Shown: positions 43,765-52,691 of the stretch, piece by piece
Layout: the number at the start of each line of letters is the position of its first letter
Position numbering within the stretch: position 1 is the first letter of the stretch
Assembly: GCA_963846005.1 (NCBI GenBank)
Contig: CAWJUH010000001.1
Coordinates: forward strand, 248,001 to 312,000
Direction of reading: 5' to 3'
Length of the DNA: 64,000 nucleotides
Origin: CAVSUR01 sp963846005
GTDB lineage: Bacteria > Actinomycetota > Actinomycetes > Streptosporangiales > Streptosporangiaceae
Position numbers and translations under genes: made by a program
Notes under the pieces: model-generated
Database searches by the model: none
The model's input: the letters and a program-made list of their open reading frames with translations, nothing else
Told to the model about the DNA's origin: nothing

Positions 43765-45126
43765 TTACCTGGGCGGGTGGTGATAGCCGTCGTAGGGCAC
43801 CCCGAGGTAGGGGAAGGACGACAGGTAGCTGTCGCCCACATCCGAGGGCCCGAGGCCGTCGGTCAGCTTGCCGGCGTTGGCGTCCGGGGTGTACTTGGGG
43901 TCGATCAGCGGGTAGGTAACCCCGGCGATCGCCCGCAGCTCGACGGACACTACGTCGTCGAAGACCCGCCGGCCGTTGGGGAAACCGGCGGCGTCGCCGC
44001 CGAGCAGCCCGAAGACGTTCGGCTTCTTCGCCGGCGGGATCGAGGTGTTGAGCCGCAGCAGGTCGGCCTGCACCGGGCCGGTGTAGTTGGTGAACCCCTT
44101 GATGATGCCCGTCGGGATACCGGTGAGCAGGATGGCTTCCAGGTCAGCCCGCGCGGTCTTGGCCGCGTCGAGCTTGGCCAGATTCGGGAACACGCCCGGA
44201 TACAGCACCGGCAGCAGCCCGGCCAGCTCGGGGTGGGCCACGTAGGACGCGAACTGCTTGTCGTGCTCGGGCGGCTGGGTGTTCCAGTAGTCCTTCTTGC
44301 TGATCGGGATCAGGACCTCGTTGAACAGCGGATTCGCCATCCGCGACACCTGGGTGAACGGTCCGCTGTGCACCGTCTGGCCGGAGTCGAGGATGCTGAC
44401 GCGCCGCCTGCTGGCGGTGGTCCACACGCCGATCGTGGGCCTGCCGTTCGCCGTCACCTTCGAGGTGGGCACCTGCAGCGAGATCGAGTGCACATTCAGG
44501 AACTTGGGGGTGTTCACGCCCGGTGCCGCCTTCAGGCCGTGCGCCTTGGCGAAGACGTTGTAGGCCTGGAACGGCCTCAGGTTGCCGAGGTCGAAGATCG
44601 AGCCCAGGTCGACGTAGAAGCCCTCGGCACGCTGGCCGGCGAACACCTTGCTGCCGTCGGCCAGGGTATGCACGGCCGGCTGGGCCAGGGCGGAGGCGTA
44701 GTGGGGCGTGGACAGCGGGCCGATGTTGCACGGCGGGCAGGCCAGGCCGCTGCCGAGCTTGTGCTCGCCCCGGCGGTCAACGCGGGTGACCGAGTAGGTC
44801 TGCCGCCGGTTCCACGCCGGGCTGGACAGCGAGGTGATCGGCGCGGTGTTGTACAGGAAGGTGTTCGGGTCGGTCAGCGTGGTGGTGAAGCGGAACTGGT
44901 AGGTGATGTCCGATTCGCTGTGACCCCGGGTGTCGATGTGGATCTCGTACAGCACGTCGTCGCCGAACTCGTAGAAGTTCGGGCCGCCGGCCGGGCTTTG
45001 CAGCGGGACGTAGTTGGCGATCAGCGTGACGGTGTCCGGCTTGTCCGGGCTGACGAATGCGTAGACGTCGGTACTGTCGGCGACCGGGTCCTTGGAGATC
45101 TCGGGCGCTTCGCGGTGGGATGACAT
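43765..45126 (-). CDS. DUF4331-family protein
   Basis: A 453-aa protein beginning MSSHREAPEISKDPVADSTDVYAF with no signal peptide, matching what I know as DUF4331 (the SSHREAP...D-P-xx-D-x-T-D opening). Later segments include EFGDDVLYEIHID, and DVVSVELRAIAGVTYPLID near the C-terminus. Family function is not established. It follows the Tat-signal protein gene (42 bp) and lies opposite an ECF sigma factor across a 490-bp gap. DUF4331 genes in other bacteria often accompany ECF sigma factors, to my recollection, so a link is plausible. Confidence 0.85.
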   Translation of the reverse strand: MSSHREAPEISKDPVADSTDVYAFVSPDKPDTVTLIANYVPLQSPAGGPNFYEFGDDVLYEIHIDTRGHSESDITYQFRFTTTLTDPNTFLYNTAPITSLSSPAWNRRQTYSVTRVDRRGEHKLGSGLACPPCNIGPLSTPHYASALAQPAVHTLADGSKVFAGQRAEGFYVDLGSIFDLGNLRPFQAYNVFAKAHGLKAAPGVNTPKFLNVHSISLQVPTSKVTANGRPTIGVWTTASRRRVSILDSGQTVHSGPFTQVSRMANPLFNEVLIPISKKDYWNTQPPEHDKQFASYVAHPELAGLLPVLYPGVFPNLAKLDAAKTARADLEAILLTGIPTGIIKGFTNYTGPVQADLLRLNTSIPPAKKPNVFGLLGGDAAGFPNGRRVFDDVVSVELRAIAGVTYPLIDPKYTPDANAGKLTDGLGPSDVGDSYLSSFPYLGVPYDGYHHPPR

Positions 45127-45168
45127 GAGCTGCCTTTCAGGGTCGGGTCTTAGCGCGGGAGCTGCCGG

Positions 45169-45504
45169 CTACTTGCTGGCCCGGATCAGCTGGGCGGCCA
45201 GGCCCCGGTCGTGCAGGCGAATGTGGGTGGTGCCGCGGTACACGTCGATCTCCCCGGTGCGGGCGTTGCGCACGTGCGCGACGATTTCCCCGGCGGGGTC
45301 CTCATGCGCCGCGGCGCTGTCGCGGCCGCCGGTGCTCGCGCTCGCGGCTGCCGGGAACGCGGCCCCGGCCAGCACCGTCGCGGCCAGGCCCGCGGCACCG
45401 GCGCCCGCTGCTCCGCGCAGCACCGAGCGGCGCGACGGCCGCGCCGCCTCGCTGTCGGGCGCGATGCCGGACTGCGCGCTCCTTGATTCCTCGATATCAG
45501 GCAT
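45169..45504 (-). CDS. Small Tat-secreted protein
   Basis: A 111-aa protein with a twin-arginine signal: SRRSVLRGAAGAGAAG (RR near residue 25) followed by a hydrophobic stretch and a probable cleavage site in FPAAASAS. The mature part is about 60 aa with no cysteine pair. TatA and TatC are encoded about 1.5 kb away, so it is a plausible local substrate. It lies upstream of the DUF4331 gene on the same strand, probably in one operon. Confidence 0.75.
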   Translation of the reverse strand: MPDIEESRSAQSGIAPDSEAARPSRRSVLRGAAGAGAAGLAATVLAGAAFPAAASASTGGRDSAAAHEDPAGEIVAHVRNARTGEIDVYRGTTHIRLHDRGLAAQLIRASK

Positions 45505-45993
45505 GACGGTCCTCTCTCAGGGCACGCTGACGGCCCAGGCGACCTGCACACGGGATCCCCCCCGAGTGCACCAAATGAGTGCGGATGCGGGAACAAGCAC
45601 CGCCGCGAGCGTGCCGGGCGGGACAACCAGATACCGGGGCGGAGGGGCGCTCCGGCCGTAGCTGCCCGGCGGCAAGATCACCGCGAGTATGACACAGTTC
45701 CGGCTGGCCTGACGGCCGCGAGCCGGCCCGCGTCCGGGGAGCCGGCGCAGGCCGGGAAGCGCGCGCAGGCCATCCCCCTGCGCGGCGGGCGCAGGCTCGG
45801 CGCAGCCGGGTCGGCTGGGCCAGCGCAACCGTGCCGGACACCTTTGCCCTCCCGTCCGCGCGATGATCCGCACGTTATTCGGAACCGGAGCGGCCGCGGA
45901 TGAAGCTCCGGCGGATTTTTTTCCGCCGTTTTCGCCGCCGCCGCCCGCATCATCTCCCGGTGCGCACCCATCCGGCCGCGCTCGCTGTCCCGA
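45505..45993. other. 489-bp divergent intergenic region (Tat-protein operon / ECF sigma)
   Basis: No ORF here has family-like features. It must contain the promoters for the leftward Tat-protein/DUF4331 operon and the rightward sigma gene. I see a GGAAC at 45881-45885, typical of an ECF -35, but no convincing -10 at 16-17 bases; a T-rich hairpin follows (separate entry). Confidence 0.45.
45909..45932 (+). terminator. Intrinsic-terminator-like hairpin in the ECF sigma leader
   Basis: CGGCGGA / TCCGCCG (7-bp perfect stem) with a six-T loop and four Ts after it. It is one of the very few T-runs in this region and lies 60 bases before the sigma ATG. On the plus strand it reads as a terminator; it may end transcripts from the left or attenuate the sigma gene. 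Confidence 0.5.
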
Positions 45994-46629
45994 ATGTGCG
46001 TTGTGAGCGGTGTTATCCCCGGGCCGCCGCGGCCGGGAACCGGCGCCGACGCCCTGCTGGTGGCCGTGGCGAGCCGCGAAGCCGGGGCGTTCGACCGGCT
46101 CTGGCGCGAACTGGCCGCATCAGTAGCCGAGGCGATACGGACGGTACTGCCGGATCAGGCGCAGGCGGAGGAAGTGGCCCAGGAGGTCATGGCCGAGGTC
46201 TGGCGGACCGCCGCCCGCTACGACCCGGTCCGGGGCAGTGCCCGCACCTGGGCGGTGATGATCGCCCGCCGCCGGGCGGTGGACCGGATCCGGTCCGGGG
46301 CGGCCAGGGCCGCGCGCGAAGCGCGCACACTGCCGCCCGCAGCCGCCTGGGATCAGGTGGCCGAGGCGGTAGAAGGAGCCTTCGAGCTGCACCGGCTGCA
46401 CTGCTGCCTGAGCCGGCTCAACCCGGTCCAGCGCGAGGCGGTCGGCCTGGTGTTCTACGGCGGCTGCACCCAGGCGCAGGTGGCCGAGCGGACGGGCGTG
46501 CCGCTCGGCACGGCGAAGTCGCGGATCCGGGGCGGCCTGGCCCGGCTGCGCGAGTGCATGGACTCCGAGGCGCATGACCCGGCCGGGTGCGCCCTGTGCC
46601 GCCGGGGGCTCAGCAGGCCCGGCGGCTGA
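45994..46629 (+). CDS. ECF-family RNA polymerase sigma factor
   Basis: A 211-aa sigma-70-like factor: region 2 DRLWRELAASVAEAIRTVL...VAQEVMAEVWRTAARYDPVRGSARTWAVMIARRRAVDRIR and region 4 CLSRLNPVQREAVGLVFYGGC-TQAQVAERTGVPLGTAKSRIRGGLARLRECM (helix-turn-helix). The region-2 and region-4 pattern resembles the SigK/SigL-type group. A C-terminal CALCRRG CxxC may be a zinc-like or redox motif. ATG 45994 is used; GTG 46003 possible. No anti-sigma gene follows: tatC converges 5 bp away. DUF4331 and the Tat-secreted protein are the probable regulon members. Confidence 0.88.
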   Translation: MCVVSGVIPGPPRPGTGADALLVAVASREAGAFDRLWRELAASVAEAIRTVLPDQAQAEEVAQEVMAEVWRTAARYDPVRGSARTWAVMIARRRAVDRIRSGAARAAREARTLPPAAAWDQVAEAVEGAFELHRLHCCLSRLNPVQREAVGLVFYGGCTQAQVAERTGVPLGTAKSRIRGGLARLRECMDSEAHDPAGCALCRRGLSRPGG

Positions 46630-46634
46630 CGTGG

Positions 46635-47564
46635 TCAGCGCGGCTGGTTCTCGCCAGGCTCGCGGTCGAGGATGGCCTGGTCCTCGGGGGTGAGCCCGGG
46701 GTAGGCGGCCGGGGCGCGGGCGAGCCGCCGGTCGTGGGCGTAGATGAAGACCTCGGCCAGCTCGACCAGGATCACGCACGGCACCGCGAGCAGCAGCATG
46801 CTGACCGGATCGGGGCTGGGGGTGAAGATGGCCGCGAACGCGAACACGCCGAAGATGATCATCCGCCGCCACTTGCGGAACCGCTGGTGGGTGAGCACCC
46901 GGGCCAGGTTGAGCAGCACGAACACCAGCGGCAGCTCGAAGGCCAGGCCGAAGATGGCCAGCATGGCCACCGCATAGCTGATGTAAGAATCGATGGTGAT
47001 CAGCGGGAACACCCCGTGCGGCACCTCGCTCAGCAAGAACCGCAGCCCCTTGGTCATCGCGAAGTAGGCCACCACGCTGCCGGCCCCGAACAGCGGCACC
47101 GCGGACGCGCCGAACAAATACGCCCAGCGCCGCTCCCGGGCATACAGGCCCGGGGCGATGAACGCCCACAGCTGGTAGAACCACAGCGGCGACGCCAAGA
47201 TCACCCCGGCGATGACCGCGACCTTGATCCGCAGGAAGAACGCGTCGAAGATACCGGTCACGAACAGCGTGTGACTGCACGACCGGCCCCCCCTGGCCTG
47301 CGGGCCGAGCAGCGACAGCGAGGTCCGCGACACCGGCAGCCTGCAGTACGGCCCCTCAATGAAATGCCAGATATGCGGGTACAACAACCAGCCCGCCACC
47401 GAGCCGACGGTGACGAACAGCGCCGCCTTGCCGACCCGGTTGCGCAGCTCGCGCAGATGCTCCATCAGCGGCATCTGCCCCTGCGGATTAGCCGGCCGGC
47501 GGCGGCCCGCCCGCCGGACCCGGCGGCCGGCCGCCGGGACAGTCACGTCCTCCGGCGCGGCCAT
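46635..47564 (-). CDS. tatC: Twin-arginine translocase subunit TatC
   Basis: A 309-aa membrane protein with about six helices and the conserved opening MPLMEHLRELRNRVGKAALFV and the middle helices (FYQLWAFIAPGLYARERRW and LAFELPLVFVLLNLARVLT). A cysteine-containing extracytoplasmic loop is present near residue 90-95. It recognises Tat signal peptides together with TatB-like components. It starts 3 bp after tatA's stop; both are on the minus strand, so they form one operon, and the sigma gene converges from the left. Confidence 0.95.
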   Translation of the reverse strand: MAAPEDVTVPAAGRRVRRAGRRRPANPQGQMPLMEHLRELRNRVGKAALFVTVGSVAGWLLYPHIWHFIEGPYCRLPVSRTSLSLLGPQARGGRSCSHTLFVTGIFDAFFLRIKVAVIAGVILASPLWFYQLWAFIAPGLYARERRWAYLFGASAVPLFGAGSVVAYFAMTKGLRFLLSEVPHGVFPLITIDSYISYAVAMLAIFGLAFELPLVFVLLNLARVLTHQRFRKWRRMIIFGVFAFAAIFTPSPDPVSMLLLAVPCVILVELAEVFIYAHDRRLARAPAAYPGLTPEDQAILDREPGENQPR

Positions 47565-47566
47565 GC

Positions 47567-48001
47567 TCAGAGCGGCTGGTCGCGCGGCGCTTCCGCGGGC
47601 CCCCCCGTCGCGCTGCCCTGGCCGGTACCAGCCCCCTGCCGCCGCAATTCGGCAATCTGCCGCTGCAGGTCCTCAACCTGCTGCTGGGTGGCACCCGGCG
47701 TCGCTCCCACGGGCGTCGCGACCGGCTGCTGCGGTGCCTCGGCCGCGGACGGAGCCGGCGACGCCGGCGGCGCTGCCCCCGGCGCCGGGGGCAGCGTGCC
47801 CTGCTGGAAGGTTCCCTGCTGGAACGCCGCTGGCGCGCTCGCGGGCTTGTCTTCGTCGTCGTGCATGTCCTTCATCTCGCGCTTGAAGATGCGCATCGAA
47901 GAACCGAGAGCCTTGGCCGCTCCGGGCAGCCGGGTAGACCCGAACAGCAGCAGAACCACCACCAGCAAGATGATGATGTGCGGTGCGCTGGGATCGAACA
48001 T
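47567..48001 (-). CDS. tatA: Sec-independent translocase TatA
   Basis: A 144-aa pore-forming Tat subunit. Short N-terminal membrane helix (HIIILLVVVLLLFGSTRLPG), then the amphipathic helix AAKALGSSMRIFKREMKDMH, and a long Pro/Ala/Gln-rich cytoplasmic tail, longer than in E. coli TatA but common in actinobacteria. ATG 48001 (MFDPSAPH) is preferred to the GTG four codons upstream. It precedes tatC in the operon. Confidence 0.93.
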   Translation of the reverse strand: MFDPSAPHIIILLVVVLLLFGSTRLPGAAKALGSSMRIFKREMKDMHDDEDKPASAPAAFQQGTFQQGTLPPAPGAAPPASPAPSAAEAPQQPVATPVGATPGATQQQVEDLQRQIAELRRQGAGTGQGSATGGPAEAPRDQPL

Positions 48002-48069
48002 GTCAGTCCCCACTTCGTCGGATCGTCGGCCTGTGCCACAGCCGTCCGATGTGTCAGTCTACTTCCTGG

Positions 48070-49035
48070 TCAGCCATACTGGGCGAGCGCCGCCGCCGCG
48101 TCGGCCCGGACCCGCTCGGCCAGCTCCGGCGGCCCGGTGACCCGCCCGTCCGGCCCGAGCCGCAGCGCCAGCCGCCGTACCCACTGGGTGTCGGGGGTGC
48201 GCAGGCTGACCCGCAGCCGGCCCTCGCCGAGATCGGTGATCTCCTCGCACGGGTAGTACTCGGCGACCCAGCGCCCGGCCGGGGCCAGCTCCAGCGCCAC
48301 CCGGACGTCCGATTCCGACGGCTGGAACAGGCTGCCGGAGTCCAGGTCGCGCTGCTCGGCCTCGTCCGGCACGGCGGCCCCGACGTCGAGCACGGTCAGC
48401 CCGAGGATCCGGTCCAGCCGGAACAGCCGCACGTCGTGCGCGCTGCGGCACCAGCCTTCCAGGTACGTCCGGCCGTCCACGACCAGCAGCCGCATCGGGT
48501 CGACGTCCCGCTCGGTGGCCTCGTCCCGGCCGGGCACGTAATAGGACAGGTGCAGCCGGCGCCGCCGGGCCAGCGCGTCGGTCAGCCCGGCCCGCAGCGC
48601 CTCGCCGCCGCGCTCTTCCACCTGCACGGCGACGTGGGCGGCGGGCGCCGCCGCCGTGCCGGCCGCGGCTTCCAGCTTGGCGATCGTGCGCGACAGCGCG
48701 GACCGGTCCGACAGCCCCGGCACGTCGGCCAGCATCCGCAGCGCCACCAGCAGCGCGCTGGCCTCGTCGGCGGCCAGCCGCAGCGGCCGCTCCATCGACT
48801 CGGCCTGGCCGACGACGATCTCGCCGCCCTCATAGGACAGGTCGATCGGGCAGTACGGGTCCGGCGAGCGCAGCTCGACGCACCACAGCATGTTCAGGTC
48901 GTCGACCAGCTGCTGCTCGCTGATGCCGAATGCCTCCGCGGTGTCGGCCAGGCCGACGGCCTTGCGGCTGACCACGTACGGCACCAGGGCCAGCAGCCGC
49001 TGCAGCCGGTCGGTCGCGGTGGCCGCCTGGGTCAT
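48070..49035 (-). CDS. pafC: WYL-domain regulator PafC
   Basis: A 321-aa protein: N-terminal helix-turn-helix DRLQRLLALVPYVVSRKAVGLADTAEAFGI, central WYL domain (YLEGWCRSAHDVRLFRLDRI) and C-terminal WCX extension. It overlaps pafB's stop (ATGA, 49032-49035). PafB and PafC act together as a transcriptional activator of the mycobacterial DNA-damage response independent of LexA/RecA, hence the same is expected here, but not tested. Downstream are tatA and tatC. Confidence 0.93.
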   Translation of the reverse strand: MTQAATATDRLQRLLALVPYVVSRKAVGLADTAEAFGISEQQLVDDLNMLWCVELRSPDPYCPIDLSYEGGEIVVGQAESMERPLRLAADEASALLVALRMLADVPGLSDRSALSRTIAKLEAAAGTAAAPAAHVAVQVEERGGEALRAGLTDALARRRRLHLSYYVPGRDEATERDVDPMRLLVVDGRTYLEGWCRSAHDVRLFRLDRILGLTVLDVGAAVPDEAEQRDLDSGSLFQPSESDVRVALELAPAGRWVAEYYPCEEITDLGEGRLRVSLRTPDTQWVRRLALRLGPDGRVTGPPELAERVRADAAAALAQYG

Positions 49036-49985
49036 GCCAGCACCCCCTTCAGCCGGGTGATGACCGCGTCGGCCAGGTCGGCGGGCTCGGCCACCACGAC
49101 GTCGGCGCCGAAGGAGGCCAGGTGCTCGCAGAACCAGCCCTCGTCGGAGAAGGCCGTCTCGACCAGGTCCCAGCCGGGCTCGGCCGCGGGCCGCACCGAA
49201 TCCGCGTGCTGGCGCAGCCCGTGCCCGGCGCCCGACCGGACCCGCAGCACCGCGGTGCGCCGCCGCGGCGGGTCAGAGGCGGAGGCCCGCACCGCGCGCC
49301 GCACGTCGGCCTCCGCCGGGACCTTGACCGTGCCCGGCGGCCCGGTGAACTTCACCGGACCGGTGATCCGGCTGAGCCGGAACACGCGCTCGGCCTCCCG
49401 GTCGGTGTCGAAGCCGGCCACATACCAGCGGCCGTTGCGGCTGACCACGCCCCACGGCTGCAGGTGCCGCCGGGCCACGACGCTGCGGCCGCCCGGCTGG
49501 TAGTCGAACGACACCGGCCGGCCGTCCCGTACCGCCTGCCACAGCGGGCCGAAGGCCGCGTCCGGGGTCTGCAGCCGCGGCTCGATGCCCGGCTGCAGCG
49601 AGTCCTCGGTCTCAATCCCGGCCGCGCGCAGCTTGAGCAGCGCGCCCGCCGCGGCCCCGGACAGCTCCGCCCGCCGCCACACCCGCGCGGCCAGGCCCAG
49701 CACCGCCGCCTCGTCCGATTCCAGCCGGATGTCGGGCAGCATGTACTCCTGCCGGGAGATCCGGTAGCCGGGCTCGTCGTCCAGCGCCGAGTTCATCCCG
49801 GTCTCCAGCGGGATGCCGAGCTCGCGCAGCTCGTCCTTGTCCCGCTCGAACATGCGCTTGAACGCGTCGAAGGAGTCCGGGTAGCCGGGCACCGCGGCCC
49901 GGATCTGGTGCGCGGTCAGGTAGCGCCGTGACGACAGCAGGCAGACCACCAGGCTCAGCAGCCGCTCGGTCTTCCGCCGTGACAT
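49032..49985 (-). CDS. pafB: WYL-domain regulator PafB
   Basis: A 317-aa WYL protein: KTERLLSLVVCLLSSRRYLTAHQIRAAVPGY (helix-turn-helix) and a WYL region GRWYVAGFDTDREAERVFRLSRI. ATG at 49985 is chosen over the 21-base longer form by homology to MSRRKTERLL. It overlaps pafC by 4 bases and forms a heterodimer with it in mycobacteria. Divergent from the DUF3866 gene, with about 90 bp between. Confidence 0.93.
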   Translation of the reverse strand: MSRRKTERLLSLVVCLLSSRRYLTAHQIRAAVPGYPDSFDAFKRMFERDKDELRELGIPLETGMNSALDDEPGYRISRQEYMLPDIRLESDEAAVLGLAARVWRRAELSGAAAGALLKLRAAGIETEDSLQPGIEPRLQTPDAAFGPLWQAVRDGRPVSFDYQPGGRSVVARRHLQPWGVVSRNGRWYVAGFDTDREAERVFRLSRITGPVKFTGPPGTVKVPAEADVRRAVRASASDPPRRRTAVLRVRSGAGHGLRQHADSVRPAAEPGWDLVETAFSDEGWFCEHLASFGADVVVAEPADLADAVITRLKGVLA

Positions 49986-50076
49986 CTCGGCTCCCTTCCC
50001 AGGCACTGCCCCGCTCTTTCCGCTCGCTCTGGTAGCTGCGCCGCCGACCCTGCGGCACCGACGCTACCCTGCCTGG

Positions 50077-51228
50077 GTGATCAGGTGGCGAACTGGCATC
50101 GTTTCCTCGCTGCGCCGCCAGTGGGCCGGGGCGGTGGAGCTCGACGTGCAGGTCGCGGGCACCGGGGTGCGAGCCCTGGCCTACCCGGCGCTGACCGGCA
50201 CGCCGGAGCCGGGCGACGAGGTGCTGCTCAACGTCAGCGCGCTGGAACTCGGCCTCGGCACCGGCGGATACGCGCTGGTCGTGGCGATTCCCGGCCGGCT
50301 GCCGCCGGATCCGCACGGTCCCGGGCACCTGGTCAAGGCCCGCTACACCCCGCTGCAGGCCACGGTGGCCGGCGCCGACGAGCAGGGCTCGCCGCACCAC
50401 GACATGATGCGCGAGGCGGACGACCTGGGCGGGATGCCGGTGGTGGTGGCTGACCTGCATTCGGCGCTGCCCGCAGTGCTGGCAGGTATTTTCAGCCAGC
50501 AACAAGCCGGGCCGAAGGCGCCGGGCTCACCCGGCGCAGCCGCCGCGACCGGAGAGCGGGCGCCCCGGGCCGCCTACGTGATGCTCGACGGCGGGGCGCT
50601 GCCCGCCTGGTTCTCCCGCACCGCGGCGGCGCTGCGCGCGGCCGGCTGGCTGGCCGGCACGGTCACCACCGGCCAGTCGTTCGGCGGCGACCTGGAGACC
50701 GTCACCGTGCACAGCGGGCTGCTGGCCGCCCGCTACGTGCTGCACGCCGACGTCGCTGTCGTCACCCAGGGGCCGGGCAATCTCGGCACCGGCACCCGCT
50801 GGGGCTTCTCCGGCGTCGCGGCCGGAGAGGCGGTCAACGCCGCCGCGGTGCTCGGCGGCCGGCCGGTGGCCGCGCTGCGGATCAGCGGCGCCGACCCCCG
50901 CGCGCGCCACCGCGGCATCTCGCACCACAGCCTGACCGCCTACGGCCGGGTCGCGCTGGCCCGGGCGGATGTGCCCGTGCCTGACCTGCCGGGCGACTTC
51001 GGCGCGCAGGTGCTCGCGGAGGCCCGGCCGCTGGCCGGCCGGCACGCGCTGGTGCGGGTCGGGCTGGCCGGGCTGGCCGAGGCGCTCGCCGCCTGCCCGG
51101 TGCCGCTGTCCACCATGGGCCGCGGGCCGGACGCCGACCCGGCCTACTTCCTGGCCGCCGCGGCAGCCGGCCGGCACGCGGCGGCACTGATCGGCCGCCC
51201 GCGCGGCGGACCGGGACCGGCTGCATAG
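50077..51228 (+). CDS. DUF3866-family protein
   Basis: A 383-aa protein, family assigned by the opening RRQWAGAVELDVQVAGTGVRALAYP, the GDEVLLNVSALELGLGTGG motif, and the MADLHSALPAVLAGI-type segment (VVVADLHSALPAV) that mark DUF3866 proteins. No signal peptide or membrane helix. Function not known; it appears to be an actinobacterial/Firmicute conserved protein often near pafB. GTG start at 50077. A ligand site is suggested by GTGTRWGFSGVAAGEAVNAA. Confidence 0.85.
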   Translation: MIRWRTGIVSSLRRQWAGAVELDVQVAGTGVRALAYPALTGTPEPGDEVLLNVSALELGLGTGGYALVVAIPGRLPPDPHGPGHLVKARYTPLQATVAGADEQGSPHHDMMREADDLGGMPVVVADLHSALPAVLAGIFSQQQAGPKAPGSPGAAAATGERAPRAAYVMLDGGALPAWFSRTAAALRAAGWLAGTVTTGQSFGGDLETVTVHSGLLAARYVLHADVAVVTQGPGNLGTGTRWGFSGVAAGEAVNAAAVLGGRPVAALRISGADPRARHRGISHHSLTAYGRVALARADVPVPDLPGDFGAQVLAEARPLAGRHALVRVGLAGLAEALAACPVPLSTMGRGPDADPAYFLAAAAAGRHAAALIGRPRGGPGPAA

Positions 51229-51299
51229 CCCTCCGCTCTCCGGGCAGCATTGAACGCGCAACTACTGCATCGAGCGCTAGACCAGAGAGCGAGCACACC

Positions 51300-51719
51300 A
51301 TGCGCATCAGGCACCACGCCCGGCAGCTGCCCAGCCGGATCGCCACCGGCGCGTTCATCTTGAACTCCGGCCTGGACAAGTGGTCGGTGGACGAGGAGAC
51401 TGCGGCGCGGCTGCACGGGATGGCCGCCGGGACCTATCCGTTCCTCAGCCAGATCAAGCCCGCGGACTTCGCCAAGCTGCTGTCCGCCGCGGAGATGACG
51501 CTCGGCACCGCGCTGCTGCTGCCGGTCGTGCCCGGCTGGCTGGCCGGCCCGGCGCTGACCGCCTTCTCCGGCGGCCTGCTCGGCATGTACCTGCGCACGC
51601 CCGGCCTGCGCAAGGAGAAGAGCCTGCGGCCGGCCCAGCAGGGCGTGCCGATCGCCAAGGACGTGTGGATGCTCGGCATCGGCATCGGCCTGACCATCGA
51701 CGCGCTGACCGGCGAGTAG
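51300..51719 (+). CDS. DoxX-like membrane protein
   Basis: A 139-aa small membrane protein with about three to four hydrophobic segments (SRIATGAFILNSGLDKW; AEMTLGTALLLPVVPGWLAGPALT; WMLGIGIGLTIDAL). The arrangement resembles DoxX/DoxD-like proteins, including the early G-x-x-F-I-x-x-G-x-D-K-W. Function unknown; it converges with the FKBP gene 13 bp away. Starts at ATG 51300. Confidence 0.7.
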   Translation: MRIRHHARQLPSRIATGAFILNSGLDKWSVDEETAARLHGMAAGTYPFLSQIKPADFAKLLSAAEMTLGTALLLPVVPGWLAGPALTAFSGGLLGMYLRTPGLRKEKSLRPAQQGVPIAKDVWMLGIGIGLTIDALTGE

Positions 51720-51732
51720 TCCGGCCGCCCGG

Positions 51733-52683
51733 TCAGCTCACGGCATCCAGGATGTCGACGACGAAGACCAGCGTGTCCTGGCCCTTGATGCCCGCCGAGG
51801 CGTACCCGGCTGAGCCGTAGCCCTCCTTCGGCGGCACGACCAGCATGACCCGGCTGCCGACGTGCTGGCCGGGCAGCGCGTCGTTCCAGCCCTTGATCAC
51901 CTGCCCGCCGAGCTGGAAGCTGAACAGTGCCCCGGTCGGCGAGGAGGCGGACGGCCAGGTGGTGTAGAAGACCTTCTTGGTGCGCCAGTTGGTCCCGACC
52001 ACCTGCGCGACCACGGTCTGACCGGTCTTCAGCGGCGCGCCGCTGCCCTGGATCAGCGTCTTGGTGGTCAGCTTGGACGGCGGCTGCGCGGCCGGGATGG
52101 TGATGTCCGGCGCGCCGCCCGACCCGGCCGACACCTTCGGCAGGCTGCCGCCGCCGGCCGACACGTTCTTGCCCGAGGCGGCCGCGGTGGGCGCGAACAG
52201 CTTGATCATGTCGACCACCCACACCGTCGTGTCGGTGCCCTTGATCCCGATGTTCGTGTTGCCCTGGGCGCCGTAGCCGTACTTGGGCGGCAGCACGGCC
52301 ACCACCCGGCTGCCCATCCGCTGGCCGTGCAGCGCCTTCTCCAGCCCGGTCAGGCCGATCAAGGCCGGCAGCAGCTGCGGGCCGCCCTTGGCGAACGTCG
52401 ACTCCAGCAGCTCGTGACTGCGGCCGCGCCAGCGGTAGATGGCGATGTTGCCGAGCACGGCGTCGCCGGTCTGCAGCTGCGGCCCGCTGCCGCGGATCGG
52501 GGTCTTGATCAACAGCTTGGAGCTGGCCTGCTGGGCGGGGATCTTGACCGACGGCGCATGGCCGTATATGCCGGTCACGCTGACCTGGGCGTTTGCGTCG
52601 CCGGACGGCGACGAGCCGCCGCACCCCGCCAGCACGCCAGCGGCGAGCAGCGGGACCACGAGCAGGGCGGCGATACGTCGCAT
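51733..52683 (-). CDS. FKBP-type peptidyl-prolyl isomerase lipoprotein (two FKBP domains)
   Basis: A 316-aa lipoprotein. The signal ends at lipobox VLAGC (C21) and it has two FKBP-like domains: residues about 65-165 (LIKTPIRGSGPQLQTGDAVLG, PPKYGYGAQGNTNIGI) and about 200-310 (TLIQGSGAPLKTGQTVVAQ, PPKEGYGSAGYASAGI and DTLVFVVDIL). Several catalytic aromatic positions of FKBP (Trp in the pocket) look altered, so activity is uncertain; it may be a chaperone. It lies just after the membrane protein gene (9 bp) and may share its operon. Confidence 0.85.
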   Translation of the reverse strand: MRRIAALLVVPLLAAGVLAGCGGSSPSGDANAQVSVTGIYGHAPSVKIPAQQASSKLLIKTPIRGSGPQLQTGDAVLGNIAIYRWRGRSHELLESTFAKGGPQLLPALIGLTGLEKALHGQRMGSRVVAVLPPKYGYGAQGNTNIGIKGTDTTVWVVDMIKLFAPTAAASGKNVSAGGGSLPKVSAGSGGAPDITIPAAQPPSKLTTKTLIQGSGAPLKTGQTVVAQVVGTNWRTKKVFYTTWPSASSPTGALFSFQLGGQVIKGWNDALPGQHVGSRVMLVVPPKEGYGSAGYASAGIKGQDTLVFVVDILDAVS

Positions 52684-52691
52684 ATGAATCC

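Noticed and set aside
45517..45873. 118-codon frame in the gap left of the ECF sigma gene
   Set aside because: No ribosome-binding site, no family features and Arg/Pro-rich composition. I treat the gap as noncoding.
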